In this document: in pieces, positions 35,189 to 44,912 of the stretch
Numbering within the stretch: the first letter of the stretch is position 1
Layout of the letters: every line of letters begins with the position of its first letter
NCBI RefSeq assembly: GCF_000308295.2
Contig: NZ_HG326652.1
Span: 2,452,818-2,516,817, forward strand
Reading direction: 5' to 3'
Length of the DNA: 64,000 bases
Origin: Afipia birgiae 34632
GTDB lineage: Bacteria > Pseudomonadota > Alphaproteobacteria > Rhizobiales > Xanthobacteraceae
The notes under the pieces: model-generated
Database searches by the model: none
Told to the model about the DNA's origin: nothing
Seen by the model: only the letters and a program-made list of their open reading frames with translations
Position numbers and translations under genes: made by a program

Positions 35189-36592
35189 ATGGCCGCTCAG
35201 AAGAAAACAACGCGCACCGAAACCGACACGTTCGGACCGATCGAAGTGCCGGGGGATCGCTACTGGGGCGCGCAAACCGAACGCTCGATACATAACTTCA
35301 AGATCGGTAACGAGCGGATGCCGATGCCGATCGTCCGCGCGCTCGCCATCGTCAAGCTCGCCGCAGCACAAACCAACCTTGAACTCGGCCTGCTCGATCA
35401 GCGCCGTACCCGCGCGATCGTGCGTGCGGCCCGCGAAGTCATCGACGGCAAGCTCGACGACAACTTCCCGCTGGTGGTCTGGCAGACCGGCTCGGGCACA
35501 CAGTCCAACATGAACCTCAACGAAGTGATCGCCAACCGCGCCAGCGAACTGCTCGGCGGCGAGCCCGGCACCAAGAAACCGGTACATCCAAACGATCACG
35601 TCAATATGAGCCAGTCGTCCAACGACTCGTTTCCAACCGCGATGCATATCGCTGCTGCCGAGCACATCGCCCACGACCTGCTGCCCGCGCTGACCGGCCT
35701 GTTGAAAGCGTTGCGGCAAAAGGAGAAGGCCTTCGCCAAAATCGTCAAGATCGGCCGCACCCATACGCAGGACGCGACGCCGCTCACGCTCGGCCAGGAA
35801 TTCTCCGGTTACGCTGCGCAGGTCGAGAGCGGGATCGTACGGGTGCGCACCGCGGCGAAGGACCTCTATCCGCTGGCGCAGGGCGGCACGGCGGTCGGCA
35901 CCGGCCTCAACTCCAAGCCGCGATTTGCCAGGCTGTTCGCCAAACAGGTCGCCGCACTCACCAAGCTGCCGTTCACCAGCGCGCCGAACAAGTTCGAGGC
36001 GCTGGCGTCGAACGACGCCTATGTCTTCGTGCACGGCGCGATCAACTCCGTTGCAACCGGCCTGTTCAAGATCGCCAACGATATCCGCCTGCTCGGCTCG
36101 GGTCCCCGCTCCGGTCTCGGCGAACTGATTCTGCCGGAAAACGAGCCGGGCTCGTCGATCATGCCCGGCAAGGTCAATCCGACCCAGTGCGAAGCCATGA
36201 CCATGGTGTGCTGCCAGATTTTCGGCAATCACACCGCAATCACCATCGCCGGCAGCCAGGGGCATTTCGAGCTCAACGTTTACAAGCCGGTGTTGGCGCA
36301 CTGCATGCTGCAATCGATCCAGCTGATGGCCGACGCGACGCGTTCGCTTACCGAACACTGCATCGTCGGTATCCGCGCCGACGAAAAGCGGATCGATGAG
36401 TTAATGCGGCGCTCGCTGATGCTCGTAACGGCGCTGGCGCCCAAGATTGGTTACGACAATGCCGCGAAGGTCGCAAAAACCGCTCACGCGCGCGGCACGA
36501 CATTGAAGGAAGAGGCAGTCCGTCTCGGCCTCGTCTCTGCCACCGAATTCGATCGGCTCGTGAAGCCGGAGAAAATGACGCATCCCGGTTAG
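35189..36592 (+). CDS. fumC: Fumarate hydratase class II
   Basis: FumC interconverts fumarate and malate in the TCA cycle. The 467-residue protein opens with [20 protein letters not shown], has [19 protein letters not shown] and [20 protein letters not shown], and carries the superfamily signature [19 protein letters not shown] around residues 318-336. Length and motifs are complete. It contains no cluster of cysteines for iron-sulfur binding, consistent with class II. Confidence 0.97.
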   Translation: MAAQKKTTRTETDTFGPIEVPGDRYWGAQTERSIHNFKIGNERMPMPIVRALAIVKLAAAQTNLELGLLDQRRTRAIVRAAREVIDGKLDDNFPLVVWQTGSGTQSNMNLNEVIANRASELLGGEPGTKKPVHPNDHVNMSQSSNDSFPTAMHIAAAEHIAHDLLPALTGLLKALRQKEKAFAKIVKIGRTHTQDATPLTLGQEFSGYAAQVESGIVRVRTAAKDLYPLAQGGTAVGTGLNSKPRFARLFAKQVAALTKLPFTSAPNKFEALASNDAYVFVHGAINSVATGLFKIANDIRLLGSGPRSGLGELILPENEPGSSIMPGKVNPTQCEAMTMVCCQIFGNHTAITIAGSQGHFELNVYKPVLAHCMLQSIQLMADATRSLTEHCIVGIRADEKRIDELMRRSLMLVTALAPKIGYDNAAKVAKTAHARGTTLKEEAVRLGLVSATEFDRLVKPEKMTHPG

Positions 36593-36867
36593 TGCGAGCC
36601 ATTCGCACACATTAACTCGTTGTAACGTTTCGGACATGTCGTCGCACCGCCCAAAGTCATGGGCCTATTGGCTACCCTCCACGCCGCAACGCATGCTAGC
36701 TTTTCACATCTGCCGCGCCGCATCAGCGCATCGAGAACGACTGACATTTTGAAACGGACTTGCATGAGCAACTCGCTCTGACGAGTCCCCAACAGGACGA
36801 AACGAAGCCGGCGTTAATCATGTGCCGCATCACTCGTTACAATTTGTCCTATCAATGAGGAGGGGTC

Positions 36868-37056
36868 ATGGGCGATCTGGTCAACCTGAAGCAGGTCAGG
36901 AAGCGCATCGCGCGCGACGAAGCGGCGAAGCAGTCCGAGACCAATCGCGCCCGCTTCGGCCGCACCAAAAGCGAACGAAACCGTGATCAGCTCCAGGCGA
37001 AGCGCGCCAGCGACACACTCGATCAGCACCACATCGACGATCGGACGCCAGCATGA
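36868..37056 (+). CDS. DUF4169 family protein
   Basis: A 62-residue highly charged protein (MGDLVNLKQVRKRIARDEAA, then KQSETNRARFGRTKSERNRD) matching DUF4169, a small family in Hyphomicrobiales often next to fumC. GAGGAGGGG lies just before the ATG. It overlaps the following ribbon-helix-helix gene by four bases, so the two are translationally coupled. No function is known. Confidence 0.85.
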   Translation: MGDLVNLKQVRKRIARDEAAKQSETNRARFGRTKSERNRDQLQAKRASDTLDQHHIDDRTPA

Positions 37057-37325
37057 AATCGCCTGTCGTTAAGCGATCGATCGTCGTCGCCGGACACAAG
37101 ACCAGCGTCAGCCTCGAGGAAGCCTTCTGGAATGGCATGAAGGAAATCGCATCGGTGAGAAGCCTCACCTTGTCCGAACTGGTGGGCGAGATTGATGGCG
37201 GCCGCCAGCAGGGCAATTTGTCCTCGGCTATCCGCCTGTTTGTACTGGACTATTTCCGTTCACGCTCGACACATCAGGCTGGAAACGGCAGCAGCCGTCT
37301 GCAGGCAGAAAGTCCGCATCCGTAA
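37053..37325 (+). CDS. Ribbon-helix-helix domain protein (first copy)
   Basis: A 90-residue protein. Residues 5-70 resemble the RHH_4 family: KRSIVVAGHKTSVSLEEAFW forms the ribbon and first helix, and NLSSAIRLFVLDYFRS the conserved C-terminal helix. These are presumed small DNA-binding or antitoxin-like proteins. It is coupled to DUF4169 upstream and has a closely related copy about 230 bases downstream. Confidence 0.85.
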   Translation: MKSPVVKRSIVVAGHKTSVSLEEAFWNGMKEIASVRSLTLSELVGEIDGGRQQGNLSSAIRLFVLDYFRSRSTHQAGNGSSRLQAESPHP

Positions 37326-37415
37326 TTCTCCGCATCGGACAGTTACGATCCTGACTCCACTGTAGGTTTTCGCACGAATACCGGCGCTAGCTGGTTTCAG
37401 TTACTATGTACCCGC

Positions 37416-37440
37416 GTCTCGAAACTCATCGTTTCGAGAC
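37416..37440. promoter_or_regulatory. Perfect 10-bp inverted repeat upstream of second RHH gene
   Basis: GTCTCGAAAC and GTTTCGAGAC form a perfect palindrome around a five-base loop. No T run follows on the forward strand, so a simple terminator is less likely than an operator or attachment-type structure. It lies between the two ribbon-helix-helix paralogues, about 120 bases before the second. Confidence 0.5.
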
Positions 37441-37557
37441 CGGCTGCGGGGTGGCTGTATCCTGATCCATGCGGCCTGATCAGACATCGCGCCAATGGGC
37501 CAATCCTCATTGGCGAGATCGCGTCTCGCCGCGCTCGACCAAACGGGGGATCCTTTG

Positions 37558-37893
37558 ATGCAGAACGACACCATCATACAGAACATGGACCGGACCGACG
37601 GCGGCCTCACGCGCAACGTGAGGGGATTCGCAGTGGTCAAGCGCTCCGTCGTCGTCGGCGGCCACAAGACCAGCGTCAGCCTCGAAGACGCCTTCTGGAC
37701 CAGCCTGAAGGACATTGCCACGCGACGTGGCCTGCCGCTCTCGACCCAAATCGATGCCATCGATCGCGCGCGAAAGACCGCGAACCTGTCGTCCGCGATC
37801 AGGCTGTTCGTGCTGGATTACTTTCGCACCCGCGCCATCACGTCGGTGTTCATCGGTGAACGGCAGCCCTCGCCCAGCGCAGTACCCGTCTAG
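37558..37893 (+). CDS. Ribbon-helix-helix domain protein (second copy)
   Basis: The start is ATG 37558 with GGGGGATCCTTTG upstream, giving 111 residues. After a 28-residue N-terminal extension, VVKRSVVVGGHKTSVSLEDA and NLSSAIRLFVLDYFRTR repeat the pattern of the first copy almost exactly, so the two arose by duplication. The longer N- and C-terminal tails differ. The stop (TAG) coincides with where the convergent AsmA-like gene should end. Confidence 0.85.
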   Translation: MQNDTIIQNMDRTDGGLTRNVRGFAVVKRSVVVGGHKTSVSLEDAFWTSLKDIATRRGLPLSTQIDAIDRARKTANLSSAIRLFVLDYFRTRAITSVFIGERQPSPSAVPV

Positions 37894-40800
37894 AAGGTTC
37901 CAGCCGGCGCGGCGGGTCGCGACTTCGGTACCCGCATGGCCCCCGGGCCGGTCTGATGTCGATGGGCGGCGGCAACGGCTGCACCAGCGCGCCACCGCTC
38001 GGCGGACTTGGCGCAGGCGGATTTGGCGGCGGGCTCACCGCTGCAGGCGGACGCGGCACGGCAGGTGCGCTTGGCGCCGCCGTCTTCGCTGCCGGATTTT
38101 TCCGCCGTGGATCGCGGCTCGGAAGCTTCACTTCAGCCGGCGGAATGGGTTCGGCCGCCGGAAGTTCTTCGTCCCACAGTTCGTCCGTCTCCGGACCCGG
38201 CGCCACCCCACGCTCAAGCTGATCGAGCCGCCGCGTCTCACGATCGATGGCGCGCATTCCGAGCCACGACGACAACGCCGCAACATCGACCGCCCGCGAC
38301 ATCCCGTCGGGTGATCCATTCAGGTCGATACGAATCTCGGGACGTCCGTTGATCGGCCTGGTGGTCACCGGCGACATGATGGCCCGCAGATCGGCCTGAT
38401 CTGCCAGCAGGTCATAACCACCCGCAATCGCAACGCGCGCGCGCTTGGCGTCGAGTGTCGCTGCCTCTACCCGCAACCGTCCGTCCTTGATGCTGAACGG
38501 AACTCGCGCCGACGGCACGGTCAGCGCGCCGCTGGCCAGAACAGGCTCAACGATCTCCCGCAGCTTGATATCGTCGGTCGCCTGCCCACCGTCGCTGGCC
38601 CGCATCGCAACCTCGAACGCGCGCGGGTCCAGCCCCGCGATACGCGCCTCCGTCAGCGTCAGCGTACCCGCGCCCGACAGCGCGCCTGTCAGGCCGGCGG
38701 CGCTACGGCCCTGCCCTGCGAGCGTCATTTGCAGCGCCACCCTGCCGTCCGGCATTGCGAGGCTGCGGTAACGAAGCGCCGCACCATCGACACCGGTGAG
38801 TTGCACGCGCGCATTGAAAGAGGTGCCCTGGGTGCCTTGGGTCGCTCCTGGCGCGGTCTGCCGCGCGTCGAGATCAATCACCGCCTCGCCGCCGCCAATG
38901 CCGCCTTTGGCGTCCTCCAGCACCAGCGACTGACCGTCGCCCTTGAAGGCCCCGCTGACAGGACGCAACTCTGTTCCACCGGGGAGAACTCCGCTCAGCG
39001 CCTGAAACGCCAGTTTTCCGCGCCAGCCGCGCAACCAGCCTCTATCGAGCGGTGCCGATGCGTCATGACCCGCTGCCCCAAATGCCAAGCCGGTCACCGT
39101 CGCAAGATCGAGCGTGTCGATGCCGATTTGGCCATCGACGCCGATCTCTTCGCCACGCGTCAGCACCAGCCGTCCGCGCACTCGCGAGCCACCTGCCGTG
39201 GCATCGAGATCGTCGAAGGTAAAAGTATTACCCGCCACACCTACGCGCGACGACAGCGCAACGCCGGGCGATGGCACACTCGCCGGCTTCAGATTGAACA
39301 GGGCAGCGAGGTCGGCGCGGCGCACCGCAACTTTCAACGCCGCCGTGGATTGATCCGCCCACGGATTGCCGGTGCCTTGAATGTCGCCATCAAGACCAGC
39401 GCCGGTCAACTTGGCTTTCAGCTGTAGTGGCGAACCCCAGACGCCGGTGACCGACGATTCGAATTGCGCAGGGCCATCGCCCGGCGAAACAATCCGGCCG
39501 AGCCCCAGCGATGCCACCATCGTTGCGGTCTGCTTCGCAGTCAGCATGGTTTCGAGCTTGAATTCGTTGGCTCGCAACGCCGCGAGATCAAACCCGCGTG
39601 CGAGATCGATGTTCGGTGTGCTCAGGGTAATCGTTCCCTCAAGCTGCGGCGCGTCAATGTTGAGCACAGCGTCTGCATCGGTGCGGCCGGAGCGATCTTT
39701 CGCCTTGCCGATCGTGGCGGCCATCAGCATCAGCGCGGGACCGGGCTCCGTCGCAATCGCTGCCAGTCGCTCAGCGAGCGCCGGGGCAAACGGCGAGATG
39801 AAACTTCCAACCCGCGCCAGCGATGATGACGATGCGTACAGCCCAAGATTGCCGCCACCTTTGGCGCGATCGAACGATCCTGTGGCGCTGATGGCAAGAT
39901 CGCTGCTCGCATCGCCGATCTCAATCCGGTCGAGTGCGAATTTTGTGGGATCGTAGCTCAAACGGATAGCGGCGGGGCGAACCGTCTGTCCCGCCAGCAC
40001 GGCGCTCTCAGCGTTAAGCGAGATCTGCGCCTCGTCCGGCCACGTGGATTGCGAGCTGGCGAGCATCCCTGCAAGCGACGACATCGCATCGACATCAAGG
40101 CTCGCCGCTTTCAGTGCCGCTTCCAGCCGCGTCTTGCCGTCGGCAATATTCGACAGTGTGATCCGGCCGTCGATCGCACCGCCGTTGATCTCGGCCTTCA
40201 TTCCATCGAGCCCAATGCGATCCGCCGCGATGGTTGCTTCGCCGCGCAACCGCAACGGTTTCTGATTGCGATACGTCGCATCGCTGCGTCCCTGCAGCCA
40301 CGTTGTCAGCACGTCCGGATCAGATGACTCGATAGTGACCGGTCCGGTGAAGCGGGCCGACGGTCCGGGTTCGGAGATCGTGCCACTCGCGGTAACCCGC
40401 GTCGCACCGGGGGCACGCGTTTCCAGTTTCGCAATGGTCCAGGACTTGTCGTCTGCACGCAATTCGGCGGCGACATTCTGCAAGGGGCGCCCGCCCAGTG
40501 CGATCTGGTCCGAACTCAATTCGATCTGAGCCGGAAGCGGCGACACCGGCAGCGACGTCACCATCGCGCGCAGCGCAGGGAGCAGCCGCAACGGCTCGGC
40601 GCTGGCGCCCTTCGCCAGCAGCCGGTCGACATCAAGCTGCCGCGCCGACAGCGCGAGACGCAGCAAAGGCGACAAACCGAACCGGATATCGCCGCCGCCA
40701 GTCAGCCGCAACGCGTTGTCATCAGGGCCGTAGGCGGCTTCGACCTGCTCAAACGCCGCCGACCGTGGATTGGCCTTCACCCGCGACGACAGCTTCCACC

Positions 40801-41554
40801 GCTGGCTGCCATCAATGGACTTCACGTCCGCCGGCCGCGCCAGCGTCAACGAGCCTTCGAATTTTGGCACCGTATTGTCGAATATCAGCGTGCCATCGAG
40901 ATCGGCTAGCAGCGGACGCTCACCGGGCTCCGCGGTAAAGTGCACACGCGTGCCCTTGCCGTCGTTGCTTTGCCCCGACGAAATGCGATACGGCGTTCGC
41001 GCTCCAAGCAGCGTGAACGATCCTTCCCCACGCATGCTGCTTGCTAACGCACGCACGTCCCCGCTGAACTTGAGATCGTCGACCCGCAGCGTCGCGCCGC
41101 TTGACGCATCGTGAAGCGCAATCCGTCCCGCGACATTCATGCGGTCTATTGCCAGCGACCCAAGATTGAAGCGCCCAGCGGTGGAGGGCCACTGAAAACG
41201 GCCCTGACGGTCGAGGCCAAGATCAAGCGCGAAACCATCCAGCGACAATTCGGTGGCACGCCATTCGCCCCGCATCAGCGCACCGAGGCTGAACTCCACA
41301 TCCAGCTTGCCGGCACGGATCTTGGCCGGATCATTGTCGCCGCCGACCGCAACATCGCGCAGCCGGAGCGTGGGCGTCGGCAGCAGCAGCGCGTCGAGCT
41401 TGCCGGTCACCGTCACCGGCGTTCCGATGACACGGGACGCCTCCGCCTCGAACTGCCGCCGAAATTGGCTCCAATCAACGAAATACGGCCCGACCAGCGC
41501 TGCGATCAGCGCAAGGATGAGAGCGATGGCCAGTCCGAGCAGCGTGGTCTGCAA
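37850..41554 (-). CDS. AsmA family envelope protein, C-terminal frameshift suspected
   Basis: A protein of about 1,234 residues. It begins with a signal anchor (LLGLAIALILALIAALVGPY) and the AsmA N-terminal motif (VDWSQFRRQFEAEASRVIGT, then PVTVTGKLDALLLPTPTLRL). A very long beta-rich body and a C-terminal AsmA-like block (RMSDGGQATDDIKLREIVE-type) follow. Such proteins bridge the envelope and affect outer-membrane lipid supply. The tail is Pro/Ala-rich. After PPPIDIRP the frame reads an Arg-rich end that overlaps the neighbouring RHH gene. A single missing C near 37940 would instead give AMRVPKSRPAAPAGTF and a stop at 37890. Confidence 0.88.
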   Translation of the reverse strand: MQTTLLGLAIALILALIAALVGPYFVDWSQFRRQFEAEASRVIGTPVTVTGKLDALLLPTPTLRLRDVAVGGDNDPAKIRAGKLDVEFSLGALMRGEWRATELSLDGFALDLGLDRQGRFQWPSTAGRFNLGSLAIDRMNVAGRIALHDASSGATLRVDDLKFSGDVRALASSMRGEGSFTLLGARTPYRISSGQSNDGKGTRVHFTAEPGERPLLADLDGTLIFDNTVPKFEGSLTLARPADVKSIDGSQRWKLSSRVKANPRSAAFEQVEAAYGPDDNALRLTGGGDIRFGLSPLLRLALSARQLDVDRLLAKGASAEPLRLLPALRAMVTSLPVSPLPAQIELSSDQIALGGRPLQNVAAELRADDKSWTIAKLETRAPGATRVTASGTISEPGPSARFTGPVTIESSDPDVLTTWLQGRSDATYRNQKPLRLRGEATIAADRIGLDGMKAEINGGAIDGRITLSNIADGKTRLEAALKAASLDVDAMSSLAGMLASSQSTWPDEAQISLNAESAVLAGQTVRPAAIRLSYDPTKFALDRIEIGDASSDLAISATGSFDRAKGGGNLGLYASSSSLARVGSFISPFAPALAERLAAIATEPGPALMLMAATIGKAKDRSGRTDADAVLNIDAPQLEGTITLSTPNIDLARGFDLAALRANEFKLETMLTAKQTATMVASLGLGRIVSPGDGPAQFESSVTGVWGSPLQLKAKLTGAGLDGDIQGTGNPWADQSTAALKVAVRRADLAALFNLKPASVPSPGVALSSRVGVAGNTFTFDDLDATAGGSRVRGRLVLTRGEEIGVDGQIGIDTLDLATVTGLAFGAAGHDASAPLDRGWLRGWRGKLAFQALSGVLPGGTELRPVSGAFKGDGQSLVLEDAKGGIGGGEAVIDLDARQTAPGATQGTQGTSFNARVQLTGVDGAALRYRSLAMPDGRVALQMTLAGQGRSAAGLTGALSGAGTLTLTEARIAGLDPRAFEVAMRASDGGQATDDIKLREIVEPVLASGALTVPSARVPFSIKDGRLRVEAATLDAKRARVAIAGGYDLLADQADLRAIMSPVTTRPINGRPEIRIDLNGSPDGMSRAVDVAALSSWLGMRAIDRETRRLDQLERGVAPGPETDELWDEELPAAEPIPPAEVKLPSRDPRRKNPAAKTAAPSAPAVPRPPAAVSPPPNPPAPSPPSGGALVQPLPPPIDIRPARGPCGYRSRDPPRRLEPSRRVLRWARAAVHR

Positions 41555-41715
41555 GGTCTTTCCTCAGTGGGATCGGCCGATCTTGTGACGGCAGCAGCGC
41601 CTTATCGCATAGCAGCGCGATGGCGCACCGGATGGCACGAATATTGAACCTGTCGAGTAGTTCGAATACTAAATTTAACGCCCCCCGTTCACAACCCTGT
41701 AACCCGGTGAGCAAC

Positions 41716-42576
41716 ATGTCCGAAAAGCAGGTACGGCCAGCGGAACGAACGGGCGCCTCGCCCGAGGCGATCATCTCCCATTACGATATGGGCAACGACT
41801 TTTTCCGGCTCGTGCTCGATCCGGAGATGATCTACTCGTGCGCCCTGTTCAAGGGCGACGACGATCTCGCCACGGCACAGCGCCACAAGCTCGACCACCA
41901 TATCGATGCAGCGGGCGCTGCGAACACTGCGCGGGTTCTCGACATCGGCTGCGGTTGGGGCGCGATGCTCCGGCGTCTGGTTGATCACGCAGGAGTCGCC
42001 CACGCGGTGGGGCTGACTCTCAGCCCGTCACAGGCCCGCTGGATCCGCGACGGGGCGAATCCGAAGATCGAGGTGCGTGAACAGGACTGGCGCGATCACA
42101 AGCCGGATCGCCGTTACGACGCGATCATTTCGGTCGGCGCCTTCGAGCATTTCGTCCAGAAGGGCCTCGATCCCGCAACCAAACTTGATGCTTATCGCGA
42201 ATTCTTCGCCTATTGCGACAGCGTGCTAGTGACCGGCGGCAGACTGTCGCTGCAAACCATCGCCTATTCCGAGCGGCACAAGGTTCTGCCGTTGCTGGAG
42301 AAAACCTTTCCGGAAAGCGATCTGCCGCTGGAATGGGAACCAATCGCCGCCGCCGAAGGCCGTTTCAGCCTGATCGCCGCGCGCAACGATGCGGACCACT
42401 ATTACCGGACGCTGCTGATGTGGGAGCAGAATCTGCTCGCCAATTATGACAGGGCTGTTGCTCTTGTCGGCGATGAACGGACGGCGGAGTTCCGCCGCTA
42501 CCTGCGGCTGTCGGCCACCGGCTTCCGCATGGGCATGGTCAGCCTGATGCGCTTCAGCTTCCTGAAAAAATACTGA
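41716..42576 (+). CDS. Cyclopropane-fatty-acid-synthase-like SAM methyltransferase
   Basis: The 286-residue protein from ATG 41716 (GGTGAG upstream) resembles CfaS and mycolic acid synthases. SPEAIISHYDMGNDFFRLVL and PEMIYSCALF are the family's entry motifs. VLDIGCGWGAMLRRLV and VGLTLSPSQARWI form the SAM site. ISVGAFEHF and RFSFLKKY also fit. It probably methylates an unsaturated lipid or a related substrate. It is shorter than CfaS, so a cyclopropane product is not assured. Confidence 0.88.
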   Translation: MSEKQVRPAERTGASPEAIISHYDMGNDFFRLVLDPEMIYSCALFKGDDDLATAQRHKLDHHIDAAGAANTARVLDIGCGWGAMLRRLVDHAGVAHAVGLTLSPSQARWIRDGANPKIEVREQDWRDHKPDRRYDAIISVGAFEHFVQKGLDPATKLDAYREFFAYCDSVLVTGGRLSLQTIAYSERHKVLPLLEKTFPESDLPLEWEPIAAAEGRFSLIAARNDADHYYRTLLMWEQNLLANYDRAVALVGDERTAEFRRYLRLSATGFRMGMVSLMRFSFLKKY

Positions 42577-42585
42577 TCGCCGCGA

Positions 42586-43410
42586 TCAACTGAATCGGAC
42601 GCTGATACTGCCGAGCGGGATACCCGAGACGGTCGTCGTCCACGTCTCGCCCGGCTTCACAGGCAGGGCGCGCGTCAGCGTGCCCGTTGTGACCATCTCC
42701 CCCGCCGTGAGACCCGGGTTCAAATCGTCTTTGGCCAGCACGCCCACGAAATGACGCAAGGCCGATAGCGGACCACCGAGCACATTGCGCGCATGGCCGC
42801 GATCCACGACTTCGCCGTTACAGCCGAGTTCCACGTCGAAGTTCGAAAGCTGGTCCAGCCATGCTGCGGAATCGCCGGAAATCCGATGCCGTTCACCGAT
42901 CAGCATTGCGCCGTGCAGACCGAAAGCCGCCACCGTATCGGACGCCGCGAATTTCCAGTCAGGATAAATCGACTGCACGACCTCATAGCCAAGTGCCAGC
43001 CAATCAATGCAAGACAGAAGCTCGCGCTCGTCCATCGCCGCATCGGGCGCCGCCGACAGGCCGAATACGATCTCCGGCTCGATCCGTGGATCGGTCAGTT
43101 TCGTCAGGGAGGCAACCCCGCCGATGTCGGCCAGATTGCGAACCGTACGGTCATACATGTAGCCCCAGATAGGGCCGTCCACGTTGTACTGCGCCCAGAT
43201 TGTGCTGTTGGTGAAACCGATTTTGCGGCCCAGCACCCTTTCACCCCGCGCCTCCCGCATCTGCCGGACGATGGGCGTGACCTTGTACGCTTCTTCGAGG
43301 CCGAAACTCGGATCGCGTGACGAGAACGGGACAATCTGGCGGCCCTGACCGAGCACCGACAGCGCCTCGGTGGCGATACTCGTCGCGTCCAAAGCAGCAG
43401 TCGTAGTCAT
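42586..43410 (-). CDS. 2-keto-4-pentenoate hydratase/decarboxylase family protein
   Basis: A 274-residue protein of the hydratase/4-oxalocrotonate decarboxylase family, part of meta-cleavage degradation of aromatics. Family features are GRKIGFTNSTIWAQYNVDGP near residue 62, the metal-site RIEPEIVFGL, and LGGPLSALRHFVGVLA with a C-terminal PGETWTTTVSGIPLGSISVR. It overlaps the FAD oxidase gene by four bases and is translated after it. No other ring-cleavage gene is nearby, so the substrate is open. Confidence 0.9.
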   Translation of the reverse strand: MTTTAALDATSIATEALSVLGQGRQIVPFSSRDPSFGLEEAYKVTPIVRQMREARGERVLGRKIGFTNSTIWAQYNVDGPIWGYMYDRTVRNLADIGGVASLTKLTDPRIEPEIVFGLSAAPDAAMDERELLSCIDWLALGYEVVQSIYPDWKFAASDTVAAFGLHGAMLIGERHRISGDSAAWLDQLSNFDVELGCNGEVVDRGHARNVLGGPLSALRHFVGVLAKDDLNPGLTAGEMVTTGTLTRALPVKPGETWTTTVSGIPLGSISVRFS

Positions 43411-44834
43411 GACGGCAGGATCTTGCCGGGATTGAGGATGTTGTGCGGATCGAGGGCTGCTTTGAGCGCACGCATGGCCGCGACTGCCTCCGGTCCAAGT
43501 TCCGCCTCAAGATACTTCTGCTTGCCCTGGCCGATGCCATGCTCGCCCGTACAGGTGCCGTCCATCTCCTGCGCCCGCTCCACCAGCCGATGCAGGAAAC
43601 CTTCAGCACGCTGCATCTCGTCTGGATCGTTGACATCGCAGAGCAGCGAGCAATGGAAATTACCGTCGCCGACATGGCCGACAATCGGCGAGATCAGGCC
43701 GACCGTCGCCAGATCCTTCTCGGTCTCGACCACGCACTCGGCCAGCCGCGAGATCGGCACGCAGACGTCTGTCGCCACCGCCTGCGCGCCGGGGCGAAGC
43801 CCGCGTACCGCCCAGTAGGCATCATGCCTCGCCTGCCACAGCCGCGTGCGGTCTTCCTGCCGCGTGGTCCACTCGAACGATCCGCCACCGCATTCGGCAG
43901 CGATCTCGCCGAACATTCGCGACTGCTCAGCGACATCGGCTTCTGTGCCGTGGAATTCGAGCAGCAGCAGCGGTGTTTCGGGCAGCGACAGCTTTGAATA
44001 AGCGTTGCAGGCCTTAACCTGCGCGGCGTTCAACAATTCGATGCGCGCCAACGGGATGCCGGTCTGAATGGCGAGAATGGTCGCGTTGCAGGCGCCCTGC
44101 ACGCTCGTGAATGAGCATGACCCGGCAGCAATGGACTGCGGAATACCGCGCAGTTTGATCGTCAGTTCGGAAATGATTCCGAGCGTGCCTTCGGCGCCGA
44201 CGAACAGGTGCGTGAGATCGTAACCGGCCGAGGACTTCTTGGCGCGCGTGCCGGTGGTGATGATCTCGCCGTCGGCGCGCACGACCTTTAGTGCAAGAAT
44301 GTTGTCGCGCATGGTGCCGTAGCGCACTGCGTTAGTGCCGGACGCGCGGGTCGAGGCCATGCCGCCGATGGAGGCGTCCGCACCCGGATCAATCGGGAAG
44401 AACAGCCCCTGATCGCGCAGATGTTCGTTGAGCGCCTTGCGAGTCACGCCCGGCTCGATCACGCAGTCGAGATCGTCGGCATGCACGGCGAGAATGCGGT
44501 TCATTTCGCGCAGATCGATACAGGTCCCGCCTGCGGGCGCGTTGACCTGCCCTTCGAGTGAAGTGCCGGTGCCGAATGGAATCACCGGCACGCGATGCCT
44601 CGCGCAAATCCGCACCACGTCCTGAATGTCCTCGGTGGTTCGCGCCATAATCACAGCATCCGGCGGCTGCATCGGCAACCAGGTGGTGGTATGCGCGTGC
44701 TGCTCGCGCACCGCCTGCGACGTAATCAGATTATTGCCGAACCGCGCGGCAAGCGCCTCGATCGCGCTCGAAAGCGCAGACGGTGCCGGACGTGTCAGGG
44801 CTGCATTGGAAAAGGCCACGGTCGCTCGTTTCAT
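43407..44834 (-). CDS. FAD-binding oxidase, GlcD/D-lactate dehydrogenase type
   Basis: The 475-residue protein has the PCMH FAD domain: PVIPFGTGTSLEGQVNAPAG, GGMASTRASGTNAVRYGTMR. The C-terminal FAD-oxidase domain has VGHVGDGNFHCSLLCD and TCTGEHGIGQGKQKYL. Such enzymes oxidise 2-hydroxyacids (D-lactate, glycolate, D-2-hydroxyglutarate) and pass electrons to a quinone or cytochrome. Overlap with the hydratase suggests a shared hydroxyacid catabolic role; divergence from the thioesterase leaves about 80 bases for promoters. Confidence 0.93.
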   Translation of the reverse strand: MKRATVAFSNAALTRPAPSALSSAIEALAARFGNNLITSQAVREQHAHTTTWLPMQPPDAVIMARTTEDIQDVVRICARHRVPVIPFGTGTSLEGQVNAPAGGTCIDLREMNRILAVHADDLDCVIEPGVTRKALNEHLRDQGLFFPIDPGADASIGGMASTRASGTNAVRYGTMRDNILALKVVRADGEIITTGTRAKKSSAGYDLTHLFVGAEGTLGIISELTIKLRGIPQSIAAGSCSFTSVQGACNATILAIQTGIPLARIELLNAAQVKACNAYSKLSLPETPLLLLEFHGTEADVAEQSRMFGEIAAECGGGSFEWTTRQEDRTRLWQARHDAYWAVRGLRPGAQAVATDVCVPISRLAECVVETEKDLATVGLISPIVGHVGDGNFHCSLLCDVNDPDEMQRAEGFLHRLVERAQEMDGTCTGEHGIGQGKQKYLEAELGPEAVAAMRALKAALDPHNILNPGKILPS

Positions 44835-44912
44835 TTATGCTGGTGTGGCGCGAAGCGTGGCAAAGGATGTATAGCGGGTCAAGAGATCAGGCTCAGTGAA
44901 CCGGGAATTGAG

